Notes: generated from the letters alone by a model not told the origin. A stretch of DNA of 64,000 nucleotides from Arthrobacter sp. NtRootA1 (GCF_019976975.1 NZ_AP024630.1:3472001-3536000), one strand, 5' to 3'; shown: positions 15,790 to 25,476, counted from the first letter of the stretch. A program made the numbers and translations.

Positions 15790-16926
15790 TCAGCGCAGGC
15801 CCGTTTTGCGGGTCAGTGCCAAGTGGATGAGTTCATCGATAAGCTCGCGATACGACAGGCCTGAGGCCGCCCACATCTGCGGGTACATGCTCTTGGGAGT
15901 GAAGCCCGGCATGGTGTTGATTTCGTTGATAATCAGTTCACCCGCGGGCGTGTAGAAGAAGTCCACCCGGCTCAGGCCTTCCGCGCCCACGGCGTCAAAG
16001 GCGGCAGCGGCCAATTCCCGGACGCGCGCGATGGCTTCGTCCGGCATATCAGCCGGGCAACTCAACGCGGCAGCACCATCTTCAACATACTTGGCAGCAA
16101 AGTCATAGAACTCGTGTTCCCCCATAGCCACCGCAATTTCGCCGGGCATGGAGGTGCGGGGCGCATCGGTGCCCCTGCCTTGCAGCACAGCGCACTCGAT
16201 TTCGCGCCCGACGATCCCGGCTTCGATGACCAGCTTCAAGTCGTGGCGGCGGGCTTCCTCGATGGCGGCGTCAAGGCCTTCCAAAGAATCCACCTTGGAA
16301 ATTCCCATGGAGGAGCCTGCACGGGCAGGTTTAACGAAGACCGGGAAACCGAGCTTGTCTACGCGCTTGCGGACAGCCTCGGCGTCCGTGAGCCATTCTC
16401 GGTCCGTGACGGCGATGTAGGGCCCCACGGTCAGTCCAGCGGCTTCAAAAACTACCTTCATGAAGTGTTTGTCCATGCCGACTGCCGAGGCGAGCACGCC
16501 GGCACCAACATAGCGTGTGTCGGATAGCTCCAAGAGGCCTTGGACTGTTCCATCCTCGCCCCAAGGGCCATGGAGCAAAGGAAAGACGACGTCCACGGAA
16601 CCGAGTTCCTCGGGTATCGCATTCGGCGCGGTCACGATCAACTGGTGCTCGCCGCCCACCTCTGCCAAGGTGACAGTCCGGTCCGACGGCGAAACCTCAG
16701 GAAGCGCCGACGAGCTCAAGGACCACTGGCTGGTGTCCCCCGATGCAAGGACCCATTGTCCGGACTTGGCAATACCAATCGGCACGACATCGTATTTGCT
16801 CTTATCAATGGCACCCATGACGCCTGCCGCCGTTACGCAACTAACAGCGTGTTCGCTGGAACGTCCGCCGAAAAGGACCGCTACACGGGGTCGACGGCCG
16901 GTCACGGGGGTGGATTCTTCAGTCAC
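15790..16926 (-). CDS. ddl: D-alanine--D-alanine ligase
   Basis: A 378-residue ATP-grasp ligase that makes D-Ala-D-Ala for peptidoglycan. N-terminal signature VAVLFGGRSSEHAVSC, ATP-binding FPVFVKPARAGSSMGISKV, and C-terminal metal-site motifs LSRVDFFYTPAGELIINEINTMPGFT are all present. Its ATG is 3 nt from the gpsA stop, and it is the last gene of murA-plsC-gpsA-ddl. It converges on the DUF3515 gene, separated by a strong hairpin. Confidence 0.97.
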   Translation of the reverse strand: MTEESTPVTGRRPRVAVLFGGRSSEHAVSCVTAAGVMGAIDKSKYDVVPIGIAKSGQWVLASGDTSQWSLSSSALPEVSPSDRTVTLAEVGGEHQLIVTAPNAIPEELGSVDVVFPLLHGPWGEDGTVQGLLELSDTRYVGAGVLASAVGMDKHFMKVVFEAAGLTVGPYIAVTDREWLTDAEAVRKRVDKLGFPVFVKPARAGSSMGISKVDSLEGLDAAIEEARRHDLKLVIEAGIVGREIECAVLQGRGTDAPRTSMPGEIAVAMGEHEFYDFAAKYVEDGAAALSCPADMPDEAIARVRELAAAAFDAVGAEGLSRVDFFYTPAGELIINEINTMPGFTPKSMYPQMWAASGLSYRELIDELIHLALTRKTGLR

Positions 16927-16928
16927 AA

Positions 16929-17981
16929 TCAGTAGTCGCCTTCGGACTTAAGGGCCCGGGCCAGCAATCGCGGCCCCAGGTCATCAACGGACATTTTGCC
17001 TTCAAGCACCGCCACAACGGCGGCGGTAATGGGCATTTCGACGTTCAGTTTGCCCGCCAATTCATGCACGGCAGGGCCGGATTTAATGCCTTCAGCGGTT
17101 TGCGTCATCTGTTCCGCCACCTGCTCGAGGCTCAGCCCCTCGCCCAAAAGCCTTCCAGCTGTGTGATTTCGGGAAAGCGCAGATGAGCACGTTGCAACGA
17201 GGTCGCCGAGCCCCGCGAGACCCGCCATAGTGTGGGCCTCTCCACCCAGCGCCAAGGCAAGCCGGGACGTCTCAGCGAGGCCTCGTGTGATGACTGACGC
17301 TTTGGTGTTGTCACCCATCTGTCGCCCCTCGCAGATCCCCACGGCCAGGGCAATCACATTCTTGACGATCCCGCCGATCTCAACGCCCACAACATCGGTG
17401 CTGGTGTAGGGACGGAAGTACGGTGCGGTGCAGCAGAGTGCGATTGCGGCGGCGGTATCGGCGTCACTGCAGGCAACTACAGACGCAGTGGGTTGTTCCC
17501 TTGCAATCTCCATGGCGAGGTTGGGTCCAGAGACCACCACCACACGTGATTCGGGGATGCCGAGCTCCTGGGCGATGACCTCGCTCATGCGTGCATCAGT
17601 CCCCAGTTCGAGGCCCTTCATGAGCGATACGACAATTGCGTCCGGTGCGAGCAGGCGCTTCCATTCTCCCAACTGGGGCCGCAGCGATTGGGCCGGCACG
17701 GCCAGGACCACGAGACCGGCATCCTGCAGGACCTCTGCAACATCCGTTGATGCGGTGACTGCGTGGGGAAGTTCGATGTCCTTCAAGTACTGCTCATTGC
17801 GGTGATCCGCGTTGATTTGATCAACTACCCGGGCGCGCCGCCCCCAAATACGGATCCTCCGCTCCACCCCGGCAGTTGCAGCAGCATCCGCGAGGATCTT
17901 GGCGAACGTAGTTCCCCACGAACCTGCGCCAAGTACCGCTACGGTGTCCGGAGCAGGGACAGGGCTTTCAATGACCGTCAT
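16929..17981 (-). CDS. gpsA: Glycerol-3-phosphate dehydrogenase [NAD(P)+]
   Basis: A 350-residue GpsA that reduces dihydroxyacetone phosphate to sn-glycerol-3-phosphate, the phospholipid backbone. The Rossmann motif is VAVLGAGSWGTTFAKIL (residues ~14-30). The signature regions are VVSGPNLAMEIAREQP, VGVEIGGIVKNVIALAVGIC with the catalytic Lys, and GLAGLGDLVATCSS. The ATG overlaps the plsC stop (17978-17981, ATGA), coupling G3P synthesis to its acyltransferase partner gene. Confidence 0.97.
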   Translation of the reverse strand: MTVIESPVPAPDTVAVLGAGSWGTTFAKILADAAATAGVERRIRIWGRRARVVDQINADHRNEQYLKDIELPHAVTASTDVAEVLQDAGLVVLAVPAQSLRPQLGEWKRLLAPDAIVVSLMKGLELGTDARMSEVIAQELGIPESRVVVVSGPNLAMEIAREQPTASVVACSDADTAAAIALCCTAPYFRPYTSTDVVGVEIGGIVKNVIALAVGICEGRQMGDNTKASVITRGLAETSRLALALGGEAHTMAGLAGLGDLVATCSSALSRNHTAGRLLGEGLSLEQVAEQMTQTAEGIKSGPAVHELAGKLNVEMPITAAVVAVLEGKMSVDDLGPRLLARALKSEGDY

Positions 17982-18811
17982 TTGCTGCCCTCCGATTCCG
18001 GATCCTCAAGAGATGCTTCGTTGCCAGCGGGTTCTGCAGCCGTTTCAGGCGCTGCGCCCAGTGCAGCGTTTGAACCCCGCTCCACGAACCGGCCATGTTT
18101 GGCTTGCTTATGAACGGCCGGATCCCAGCGTTCGGCGGGCGGCTCCTCATCGCGCAGGGTTGCCAGGAGCGCGGTGACCGCGTCCATGATGACGTCTGTA
18201 GCTTCGGACAGCGTGGCCCGGTCCATGGGCCGGTCCGCGAAAGCGCTCAGATCCACGGGCTCACCGACGAGAACCCTGACGGTCTTTCGAGGAAAGATAT
18301 GGAAGCGCTTGGCGTATCGGGGGAAAACCTCATGGGCCCCCCAGTGAGCCATTGGAACTACGGGTGCACCTGTCTGCAATGCCAAGCGGGCAGCGCCAGT
18401 ATGCCCCTTCATCGGCCACAGGTCCGGGTCCCGGGTCAGGGTTCCCTCGGGGTAGATGATGATCGCACCTCCGGCGTCCACCACCTCTTTGGCGACTTGC
18501 AGCGAGCGGTTCGCTCCCGCCGTCGAGCGTTCAACCGGAATCTGGTTCGTCGCCCGCAGCAAAGTTCCCAGCACAGGTGCTTTGAAGAGTCCTGCCTTCG
18601 CGAGGAAGTGCGGAGGACGTTTCTGGTTGTACAGCATGTGCCCGATCACGACGGGATCAATTTCGGTGCAGTGGTTCGGTGCTGCGATGAAGCCGCCCGC
18701 GGGGAGCTTCCCAGTGCCCTCCCACTTCTTGCCCATCAACACGTTCATCAACGGACGCGCAATGCCCGCCAGGAGCATGAACGTAGCCCGGCTCTTGGCC
18801 GATTCCTTCAA
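17978..18811 (-). CDS. plsC: 1-acylglycerol-3-phosphate acyltransferase
   Basis: A 277-residue PlsC-family acyltransferase making phosphatidic acid at the membrane. Acyltransferase block I NHCTEID (NHxxxxD), block III IIIYPEGTLTRDPDLWP, and block IV GAPVVPMAHWG are conserved. The N-terminus is mildly hydrophobic (FMLLAGIARPLMNVLMG). The C-terminal ~40 residues are polar and low complexity (EDPESEGSK). It starts 11 nt after the murA stop and overlaps gpsA. Confidence 0.93.
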   Translation of the reverse strand: MKESAKSRATFMLLAGIARPLMNVLMGKKWEGTGKLPAGGFIAAPNHCTEIDPVVIGHMLYNQKRPPHFLAKAGLFKAPVLGTLLRATNQIPVERSTAGANRSLQVAKEVVDAGGAIIIYPEGTLTRDPDLWPMKGHTGAARLALQTGAPVVPMAHWGAHEVFPRYAKRFHIFPRKTVRVLVGEPVDLSAFADRPMDRATLSEATDVIMDAVTALLATLRDEEPPAERWDPAVHKQAKHGRFVERGSNAALGAAPETAAEPAGNEASLEDPESEGSK

Positions 18812-18822
18812 AGGGTCCCCCG

Positions 18823-20148
18823 CTACTTGGTGGTGATGATGTCGAAATCGGCGCCCAGGCCAGCGAGCTTCTCCGTAAAGCGCTCATATCCGCGGTTGAT
18901 GATATCGATGCCAGTGACCCTGGAGGTGCCCGTCGCGGCCAAAGCTGCGATGAGGTGGCTAAAGCCACCGCGAAGATCAGGGATGTCAATCTCGGTCCCC
19001 CGCAGCGGCGTGGGACCGGAGATCACGGCAGAATGCAGGAAGTTCCTCTGGCCGAAGCGGCAGGGGACGCTGCCAAGGCACTCACGGTGGACCTGGATGT
19101 TTGCACCCATCCGGGCCAGGGCATCGGTAAACCCGAAACGGTTCTCATAGACCGTCTCATGCACGATCGACACACCCTCCGCCTGGGTCAAAGCCACCAC
19201 CAAGGGCTGCTGCCAGTCAGTCATGAAGCCTGGGTGCACATCCGTCTCCAGGACCAGTGGGGAAAGCTTGCCTCCGGGGTGGTAAAAACGGATGCCGTCA
19301 TCACCAATGTCCATGCCGCCCCCCACCTTGCGGTAGGTGTTCAGGAAGGTCATCATGTCCCGCTGTGAAGCGCCTTCAACAAAAATGTCGCCACGCGTCA
19401 CCAACGCGGCCGAGGCCCAGGACGCCGTCTCGTTCCGATCCGGAAGGGCCCGGTGGTTATAGCCGCCCAAGTCCTTGACACCCTCGATACGGATAGTGCG
19501 GTCAGTCTGGACGCTGATGATCGCACCCATCTTCTGCAGCACGGAGATGAGGTCGATGATCTCCGGTTCCGTTGCAGCGCCGCTGAGTTCCGTGATTCCT
19601 TCCGCGCGCGTGGCGCTCAGCAACACTTGCTCGGTGGCACCCACAGATGGATAGGGAAGGGAGATCTTGGCGCCGTGCAGGCCGTTGGGCGCGGAGATGT
19701 GGATGCCACCCGGGCGCTTTTCCACGACGGCGCCAAACTGGCGCAGGACGTTCAGGTGGTAGTCGATAGGACGATCGCCGATTTTGCAGCCGCCGAGGTC
19801 CGGAATGAAAGCCTCTCCGATCGCGTGGATCAAAGGGCCGCACAGCAGGATCGGGATGCGTGAATCGCCGGCGTGCGCGTCAATAGCGGTGCTGGATGCG
19901 GTTTTGGCATCCTTCGGATTCAGTGTCAGATCGCCCGTGGCGGGGTCCTTGACCACAGTCACCCCGTGGAGCTTCAGGAGGCTGGTAACAACCTCCACGT
20001 CCTTGATTTCCGGCACGTTCCGAAGCACTGATGGTTCGCTGCCCAGCAACGCCGCCACCATGGCCTTGGGCACAAGGTTCTTGGCACCGCGAACGGTCAC
20101 CCGCCCTGTCAACGGGACGCCACCGCGGATTGTCAGAACACTACTCAT
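18823..20148 (-). CDS. murA: UDP-N-acetylglucosamine 1-carboxyvinyltransferase
   Basis: A 441-residue MurA, the first committed step of peptidoglycan synthesis (PEP enolpyruvyl transfer to UDP-GlcNAc). The N-terminus VRGAKNLVPKAMVAALL is conserved, and the active-site loop reads PDLGGCKIGDRPIDYH with the fosfomycin-target Cys present. Later motifs PDRNETASWASAAL, TDWQQPLVVAL and DLRGGFSHLIAALAA match the family. It is the first gene of the murA-plsC-gpsA-ddl operon, downstream of the leuCD terminator. Confidence 0.97.
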   Translation of the reverse strand: MSSVLTIRGGVPLTGRVTVRGAKNLVPKAMVAALLGSEPSVLRNVPEIKDVEVVTSLLKLHGVTVVKDPATGDLTLNPKDAKTASSTAIDAHAGDSRIPILLCGPLIHAIGEAFIPDLGGCKIGDRPIDYHLNVLRQFGAVVEKRPGGIHISAPNGLHGAKISLPYPSVGATEQVLLSATRAEGITELSGAATEPEIIDLISVLQKMGAIISVQTDRTIRIEGVKDLGGYNHRALPDRNETASWASAALVTRGDIFVEGASQRDMMTFLNTYRKVGGGMDIGDDGIRFYHPGGKLSPLVLETDVHPGFMTDWQQPLVVALTQAEGVSIVHETVYENRFGFTDALARMGANIQVHRECLGSVPCRFGQRNFLHSAVISGPTPLRGTEIDIPDLRGGFSHLIAALAATGTSRVTGIDIINRGYERFTEKLAGLGADFDIITTK

Positions 20149-20277
20149 CTATACCGGTTTCCTCACGACTACTCGCCCCCCATACTTACAAAGGCTCCAG
20201 CTAAGCATAGAAGCTCGGGTTACCTAACCGAAATGGAGCCGCCCCGTGCCGGGCAGATCCTGTATCCATCAATCCTC

Positions 20278-20322
20278 CGAAAAAAGGACCGGCGAGCCCA
20301 CCCTAAGGGGCCCACCGGTCCT
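20278..20322 (-). terminator. Rho-independent terminator of leuCD
   Basis: On the minus strand AGGACCGG...CCGGTCCT (stem arms at 20315-20322 and 20285-20292) is followed directly by a run of T residues (forward A-run at 20280-20285). It lies between the leuD stop and murA, insulating the two operons. Confidence 0.8.
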
Positions 20323-20354
20323 GGTTCCGCAGCATTCAGCCGACGACGGATCCG

Positions 20355-20954
20355 TCAGCTTTTCGCCGGAAGGGTCTTCGGTTTGAAGGCGGGCCTGGTG
20401 GCCTCGTAAGCGGTGATGTCTTCCTCGTGCTGGAGGGTCAGGCCGATGTCGTCGAGGCCTTCCAGGAGGCGCCAGCGGGTGTAGTCGTCGATCTCAAACG
20501 GGGCCACGACGTTGCCGCATTCCACCGTCTTGGAGACCAGGTCCACCTTGACTTCGGTGCCGGGGGCATTTTCCAGGACCTTCCAGATGAGCTCGATGTC
20601 ATCCTGGGCAACCTGGGCGGCCAGGAGTCCTTGCTTGCCTGAGTTACCACGGAAAATATCGGCGAAACGAGAGGACAACACGGCCTTGAAGCCGTAGTCC
20701 TTCAACGCCCAGACGGCGTGCTCACGGGAGGAACCCGTGCCAAAGTCGGGGCCGGCCACCAGCACGGAGCCGGCCTTGAACGGGGCCTGGTTGAGGATGA
20801 ACGACTCGTCCTTGCGCCACGCAGCGAAGAGGGCGTCTTCAAAGCCTGTGCGCGTGATGCGCTTGAGGTAGACCGCCGGGATGATCTGGTCGGTATCCAC
20901 ATTGCTCTGGCGCAGCGGAACACCGATGCCGGTGTGGGTGGTGAATGCTTCCAT
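20355..20954 (-). CDS. leuD: 3-isopropylmalate dehydratase small subunit
   Basis: A 199-residue LeuD, the swivelling domain of isopropylmalate isomerase in leucine synthesis. The N-terminus has [20 protein letters not shown]. The substrate-binding loop [17 protein letters not shown] and the segment [18 protein letters not shown] are typical. It lies 9 nt downstream of leuC, forming the leuCD operon, and ends before a clear terminator. Confidence 0.97.
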   Translation of the reverse strand: MEAFTTHTGIGVPLRQSNVDTDQIIPAVYLKRITRTGFEDALFAAWRKDESFILNQAPFKAGSVLVAGPDFGTGSSREHAVWALKDYGFKAVLSSRFADIFRGNSGKQGLLAAQVAQDDIELIWKVLENAPGTEVKVDLVSKTVECGNVVAPFEIDDYTRWRLLEGLDDIGLTLQHEEDITAYEATRPAFKPKTLPAKS

Positions 20955-20963
20955 GGGATCCTC

Positions 20964-22415
20964 CTAGACTGCGATTTCGGTCAATGTGCCTGCAGAAGCG
21001 GGCTCAAGGTCCGACGGCGAGCTCAATGTTCCGCGAACGGCTGTCGCGGCAGCCACCACGGGAGAGACAAGGTGCGTACGGCCACCCTTGCCCTGGCGGC
21101 CCTCAAAGTTGCGGTTGGACGTTGATGCGCAACGCTCCCCCGGCTCCAGCTGGTCCGGGTTCATACCCAGGCACATGGAACAACCGGCGAAGCGCCACTC
21201 GGCACCGAAATCCTTGAACACCTTGTCCAGGCCCTCAGCTTCAGCTTCCAGACGGACACGGGCGGAACCCGGCACCACAAGCATTCGGACCTCCGGATCC
21301 TTCTCGCGGCCGCGGATAATGTCCGCCGCGGCCCGCAGGTCCTCAATCCGGGAGTTGGTGCAGGAGCCCAGGAACACGGTATCCACGCGGATGTCCTTCA
21401 TGGGTGTGCCTGCCTCAAGGCCCATGTACTGAAGCGCGCGCTCCGCGGCAGCCTTGGCGTTCTCATCTCCGAAGTCTTCCGGGGACGGAACCTTGGCTGA
21501 CAGCGAAACGCCCTGGCCAGGGTTGGTGCCCCAGGTGACGAACGGCTCGAGGGTGTTGGCATCGAGGTCCACTTCGACGTCGAACGTCGCGTCGGCGTCA
21601 GTGTGCAGAGTGTTCCAGTACTCGACGGCGGCGTCCCAGTCAGCGCCTTCGGGCGCATGCGGACGGCCCTGCATGTAGTCATAGGTGGTCTGGTCCGGGG
21701 CGACCATTCCGGCACGGGCGCCAGCCTCGATGGACATGTTGCAGATGGTCATGCGGGCATCCATCGACAGGGCCCGGATGGCGGAACCACGGTACTCCAG
21801 GACATAGCCCTGTCCACCGCCCGTCCCGATCTTCGCAATGACGGCCAGGATGATGTCCTTGGCAGTGACGCCGGGACGCAGTGTCCCTTCAACGTTGATC
21901 GCCATGGTCTTGAACGGCTTCAAGGACAGCGTCTGGGTTGCCATGACGTGCTCGACCTCAGAGGTTCCGATACCCATGGCCAGTGCACCGAAGGCGCCGT
22001 GCGTGGAGGTGTGCGAGTCGCCGCACACCACCGTCATGCCCGGCTGGGTCAGGCCCAGCTGCGGACCCACAACGTGCACGATGCCCTGTTCCTTATCGCC
22101 GAGCGAGTGCAGGCGGACGCCGAATTCCTTGCAGTTGGCGCGCAGCGTTTCAATCTGCGTGCGGCTGGTCAGGTCCGCGATGGGCTTGTCGATGTCCAGT
22201 GTGGGAGTGTTGTGGTCCTCCGTGGCAATGGTGAGATCGGTGCGGCGCAGCTTGCGGCCAGCCAGGCGCAACCCTTCGAAAGCCTGCGGTGACGTCACCT
22301 CGTGGACCAGGTGCAAGTCAATGAAAAGAAGGTCGGGCTGGGCATTGGCTCCTTCGCCTTCACCCTTGCGCACTACATGCGCGTCCCAGACTTTCTCGGC
22401 CAGTGTCTTTCCCAC
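20964..22415 (-). CDS. leuC: 3-isopropylmalate dehydratase large subunit
   Basis: A 483-residue LeuC carrying the [4Fe-4S] cluster. Cluster ligands are in [17 protein letters not shown] and [19 protein letters not shown]. The conserved [19 protein letters not shown] is also present. The start is GTG at 22415 (GTG GGA AAG), preceded by GGGAG. It is divergent from the IclR regulator at 22567. The leader carries three copies of a TTCAGTGG-type repeat, and the regulator palindrome lies near the presumed promoter, so leucine-responsive repression by the neighbour is expected. Confidence 0.97.
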   Translation of the reverse strand: MGKTLAEKVWDAHVVRKGEGEGANAQPDLLFIDLHLVHEVTSPQAFEGLRLAGRKLRRTDLTIATEDHNTPTLDIDKPIADLTSRTQIETLRANCKEFGVRLHSLGDKEQGIVHVVGPQLGLTQPGMTVVCGDSHTSTHGAFGALAMGIGTSEVEHVMATQTLSLKPFKTMAINVEGTLRPGVTAKDIILAVIAKIGTGGGQGYVLEYRGSAIRALSMDARMTICNMSIEAGARAGMVAPDQTTYDYMQGRPHAPEGADWDAAVEYWNTLHTDADATFDVEVDLDANTLEPFVTWGTNPGQGVSLSAKVPSPEDFGDENAKAAAERALQYMGLEAGTPMKDIRVDTVFLGSCTNSRIEDLRAAADIIRGREKDPEVRMLVVPGSARVRLEAEAEGLDKVFKDFGAEWRFAGCSMCLGMNPDQLEPGERCASTSNRNFEGRQGKGGRTHLVSPVVAAATAVRGTLSSPSDLEPASAGTLTEIAV

Positions 22416-22442
22416 GGCCTTGCTCCCTTCACTGAAGTTGGA

Positions 22443-22498
22443 TGTTCTTCATCCACTGAACTGTTCTTCTAACCACTGAACTCTTCTAACCACTGAAC
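22443..22498. repeat. Three direct repeats in the leuC leader
   Basis: Units TGTTCTTCATCCACTGAAC (22443-22461), TGTTCTTCTAACCACTGAAC (22462-22481) and TCTTCTAACCACTGAAC (22482-22498) are in tandem in the leuC 5' untranslated region. They could be slippage products or tandem protein sites; no hairpin potential is evident. Confidence 0.8.
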
Positions 22499-22531
22499 CA
22501 GCAGGGCCGCAAAATAGGCCAGTGAAACAAC

Positions 22532-22560
22532 TTGCATCTCAGATATTGAGACGGCAATAT
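22532..22560 (+). promoter_or_regulatory. ndgR promoter with palindromic operator in the spacer
   Basis: TTGCAT (22532-22537), a 17-nt spacer and CAATAT (22555-22560) make a good sigma-A promoter. Initiation would fall at or near the ATG at 22567, consistent with a leaderless mRNA, and no Shine-Dalgarno is seen. The spacer overlaps an inverted repeat TCTCA-GATAT-TGAGA (22537-22551), a likely operator for the IclR-type product itself and for the divergent leuCD. Confidence 0.65.
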
Positions 22561-22566
22561 CATTAC

Positions 22567-23286
22567 ATGGACAATTCTAGTGGAGTCGGGGTCATTGATA
22601 AAGCGGCCCAAGTACTCGATGCCCTCGAGGCCGGGCCAACAACACTTGCACAACTTGTAGCGGCCACGGGCCTCGCCCGGCCCACCGTTCACCGGCTCGC
22701 GCTGGCCTTGGTCCACCACCGGCTGGTCAGTCGCGACATCCAGGGACGATTCGTTCTGGGCAGCCGCTTGGTGGAACTCGCATCCGCGGCCGGTGAAGAC
22801 CGGCTCATCGCTTCTGCAGGGCCGGTGCTCATCCAACTGCGGGACGCTACCGGCGAGAGCGCCCAGATTTTCCGCAGGCAGGGCGATTGGCGCGTATGCG
22901 TTGCCTCAGCGGAGCGTCCGATCGGGCTGCGCGATACCATTCCGGTGGGAACCCAGCTGTCCATGAAAGCTGGCTCGGCCGCGCAGGTCCTCCTCGCTTG
23001 GGAAGACCACGACCGCCTGCTGGAAGGACTCCAGAACGCCCGCTTTACGCCCACCGTCCTGGCAGGAGTACGACGCCGGGGCTGGGGTCAGAGCCTGGGC
23101 GAACGCGAGCCGGGGGTCGCCTCGGTTTCCGCTCCGGTCCGTGGACCCTCTGGACGGGTCATAGCCGCAGTGTCCATTTCAGGTCCCATTGAGCGCCTCA
23201 CGCGTCAGCCAGGACGATTGCACGCCGAGGTCGTCTGCAATGCCGCCCGGGTACTGACAGAAGCCTTGCGCAAGAACAACGACTAG
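22567..23286 (+). CDS. ndgR: IclR-family regulator (NdgR/LtbR type)
   Basis: A 239-residue IclR-family regulator. The winged helix-turn-helix (about residues 8-65) reads VIDKAAQVLDALEAGPTTLA..TGLARPTVHRLALALVHHRLV. The effector domain (about 75-230) includes GDTIPVGTQLSMKAGSAAQ-like IGLRDTIPVGTQLSMKAGSA and GPIERLTRQPGRLHAEVVCNAARVLTEAL. Position divergent to leuCD identifies it with NdgR/LtbR regulators, known in Streptomyces and Corynebacterium to control leuCD and other branched-chain amino acid genes. An open frame begins at 22522, but the promoter elements lie inside that extension, supporting ATG 22567. Confidence 0.88.
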   Translation: MDNSSGVGVIDKAAQVLDALEAGPTTLAQLVAATGLARPTVHRLALALVHHRLVSRDIQGRFVLGSRLVELASAAGEDRLIASAGPVLIQLRDATGESAQIFRRQGDWRVCVASAERPIGLRDTIPVGTQLSMKAGSAAQVLLAWEDHDRLLEGLQNARFTPTVLAGVRRRGWGQSLGEREPGVASVSAPVRGPSGRVIAAVSISGPIERLTRQPGRLHAEVVCNAARVLTEALRKNND

Positions 23287-23313
23287 ACCTGCTGTCTTTG
23301 AAGGGGGACGTCC

Positions 23314-23850
23314 ATGACCACCTACGCAGTATTCCTGAGGGGCATCAACGTCAGCGGGATCAACATCAAGATGGCCGACCTGAAATCGGCACTTAAGGGC
23401 TACCCATTCTCTGACGTGAAGACGCTGTTGGCGAGTGGAAACGTTGTCCTGAAGAGTGATCTGAGCATCAAGGATGTAAAAGCCCAGTTCGAAAAGTGCC
23501 TGCGTGAATCCTTCGGCTACGACGCCTGGGTTGTTGTCCTCACTTCTTCGCGGGTGGCCGAACTCGTGGATGCCTGCCCGTACCCTGCCGACGACAAAGC
23601 CACGCACAGCTACATCACGCTCACCTCGGACAAAGCCATGCTGGACGAGCTCTTTGAGGCCGGAGAGGCCCTTGGTGGCGTGGAACAGGTGCGGCTCGGA
23701 CCGGAAGCTACCGCTTGGCTATCACCGGCCGGAGGCACCTTGGATAGTCCCTTCAGCAAACTCTCTGCCAAGCCGCGGTACAAGGCCAGCACCACAACGC
23801 GGAACCTTCGGACCCTGATCAAAGTCAAGGACGCTGCGGCCGATCTATAG
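23314..23850 (+). CDS. DUF1697 domain protein
   Basis: A 178-residue DUF1697 protein: TTYAVFLRGINVSGINIKMADL at the N-terminus, LLASGNVVLKSD, then a C-terminal SKLSAKPRYKASTTTRNLRTL segment. These are small cytosolic proteins of unknown biochemical role, common in soil actinobacteria. AAGGGGGAC precedes the ATG as a ribosome-binding site. It may be read with ndgR (27-nt gap), and converges on the GTPase pair with only 6 nt between stops. Confidence 0.88.
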   Translation: MTTYAVFLRGINVSGINIKMADLKSALKGYPFSDVKTLLASGNVVLKSDLSIKDVKAQFEKCLRESFGYDAWVVVLTSSRVAELVDACPYPADDKATHSYITLTSDKAMLDELFEAGEALGGVEQVRLGPEATAWLSPAGGTLDSPFSKLSAKPRYKASTTTRNLRTLIKVKDAAADL

Positions 23851-23856
23851 ACGTCC

Positions 23857-25476
23857 CTATCCTTTGCGCGCGGTTTCTATCGCCGCGTTGAAGGCACCTA
23901 AACGGGCAATCTGCACCTCCACCGGTTCCACGATGCGCTGCTCAGCTACGCCTGCTATCGCGGTTTTCAGTCTTTTGGCCACGCCCTTGGCGCGCAGGCG
24001 AGCGGCCCAGCCGCCGATGATTCTGCCGAAGATGGCAAGAACAATCCCCAAAACCACTCCGCAGGCCACCATCAACGTAGGCCAGGGCCATCCCTCAGTC
24101 CTCGGAACCTCCGGCACAGGCATTTGGAAATAGCCGAGCGCGGCCAGGAGCCCAAGCCAACCAAGTCCACCGACCGCCAGGAGAAGTGCGATCCATTGAA
24201 GTGAGTTGAACAACAACCACCAGAACGGGCGTTTTGACGTTTTGAGATCCGTCCCGGCGATGGCTTGGTCCAGGGCATCCGGCAGTTGCTCGCGGCTTTC
24301 CCTGGCCACAGCACGGATGGACGCCCGCCACGGGCCAGGAGCGCCTTCCGAAGCCTCATCCACAAAATCACGCACTGCGGCATCCGTCCTCGCACGTTCG
24401 GGTGCGCCCGCTACCGGCAAGGAAGTCCGGTTGAGTTCGGGCCTGGTGTCCTGCCTACCCAGGTTCAGCCTCCGCAGGGGATCAGGCCGGAATCGCAGCA
24501 ACCAGCGCGTCACGGGCCATCCCGTCCGCCGCGCCGATTCCCTCTTGAAGGATCGCGCTACCGCGTCAACCACCACAGGTACGTTGGCCGCCGTCGACAA
24601 TTCAGTGGCGAGTCTAGCCTTGGTGTTTGCTTTGATGCCGCGAGCCTCGCCTGCACCTGAAACCTGGAACAGTTCGGCAGCAGCCTTGGAGACATCGGCA
24701 GCCAAGCGTTTTGTGGCGGCCTCCCGTTGGATCACGACGTCCCGGATGGCACCACGGACGGCATCGATGCCTTCGCCAGTCAGTGCCGAGGCGCCCAGGA
24801 TGCGAACGTCATCCAGGCCGTCGCGCTCAAGGATGCCTTTCAGGGAATGAAGCACGTCAGCGGTGTCGGCGTCGTTGAGCTTGTCTATTTGGTTCAGGAC
24901 AACAAGTGTGACGGCTCCATGGGAGGCCATCGGACGCAGGAAGTCGTTGTGCACGGCAGCATCTGCATACTTCTGCGGGTCCAGCACCCAGACCAGGACG
25001 TCCACCATCCCGACCATGCGCTGGACTACCTCCCGGTTCTCCACTTTCGTTGAATCAAAGTCGGGAAGGTCCAGCAGGATCAGGCCGCTCTCCGCAGAGG
25101 CCAGGCCTGGGAGCCCGGGCAGGCTGTGCCGCTCCTGCACTCCGAGCCAGTCCAGCAGCGGCCCACTTCCGTCCTCGCCCCAAATTCCTGCCAACGGCGC
25201 GGATGTGGTGGGCCGACGGGCTGCCGCGGTTGCCAGATTGCTGCTGGAAACGGCATTGAACAAGGATGACTTGCCGCTTCCTGTGGCCCCGAAAAAGCCC
25301 ACCACCGTGTGTCCTGCCGACAACGAGCGTCTGGACGAGGCCCGTTCAAGGACCTCATAGACGGATTGCAGTTCCTCCTCGGGCAGCACTCCCTCGGCCA
25401 GCTCCCGTGCTGTGTTCAGCGCTTCGAGCCGCCGCTGGAGTTGGGACGATTCCCGGACTTGGCTGTGCCGGCTCAT
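23857..25476 (-). CDS. Membrane-associated dynamin-like GTPase, downstream member
   Basis: A 539-residue GTPase. G1 is GFFGATGSGKSSLFNAV (residues ~62-78), G3 is LLDLPDFDSTKVENRE (~133-148), and G4 is LNQIDKLND (NQxD). The C-terminal half is mostly helical and contains a transmembrane hairpin (LQWIALLLAVGGLGWLGLLAALGYF and LMVACGVVLGIVLAIFGRIIGG), followed by a basic helix. This is the layout of bacterial dynamin-like or YfjP-type GTPases that act at the inner membrane. The start overlaps the stop of the companion GTPase (25473-25476, ATGA), so they are made together, like the DynA/DynB or IniA/IniC pairs of other actinobacteria. Its role in this organism is not known. Confidence 0.85.
   Translation of the reverse strand: MSRHSQVRESSQLQRRLEALNTARELAEGVLPEEELQSVYEVLERASSRRSLSAGHTVVGFFGATGSGKSSLFNAVSSSNLATAAARRPTTSAPLAGIWGEDGSGPLLDWLGVQERHSLPGLPGLASAESGLILLDLPDFDSTKVENREVVQRMVGMVDVLVWVLDPQKYADAAVHNDFLRPMASHGAVTLVVLNQIDKLNDADTADVLHSLKGILERDGLDDVRILGASALTGEGIDAVRGAIRDVVIQREAATKRLAADVSKAAAELFQVSGAGEARGIKANTKARLATELSTAANVPVVVDAVARSFKRESARRTGWPVTRWLLRFRPDPLRRLNLGRQDTRPELNRTSLPVAGAPERARTDAAVRDFVDEASEGAPGPWRASIRAVARESREQLPDALDQAIAGTDLKTSKRPFWWLLFNSLQWIALLLAVGGLGWLGLLAALGYFQMPVPEVPRTEGWPWPTLMVACGVVLGIVLAIFGRIIGGWAARLRAKGVAKRLKTAIAGVAEQRIVEPVEVQIARLGAFNAAIETARKG

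Noticed and set aside
22469..22537. A small ORF in the leuC leader (MQVVSLAYFAALLVQWLEEF...) with four Leu codons, as a leucine attenuator
   Set aside because: No terminator or alternative stems follow it, its ATG lies inside the regulator palindrome, and the direct repeats alone explain the sequence.
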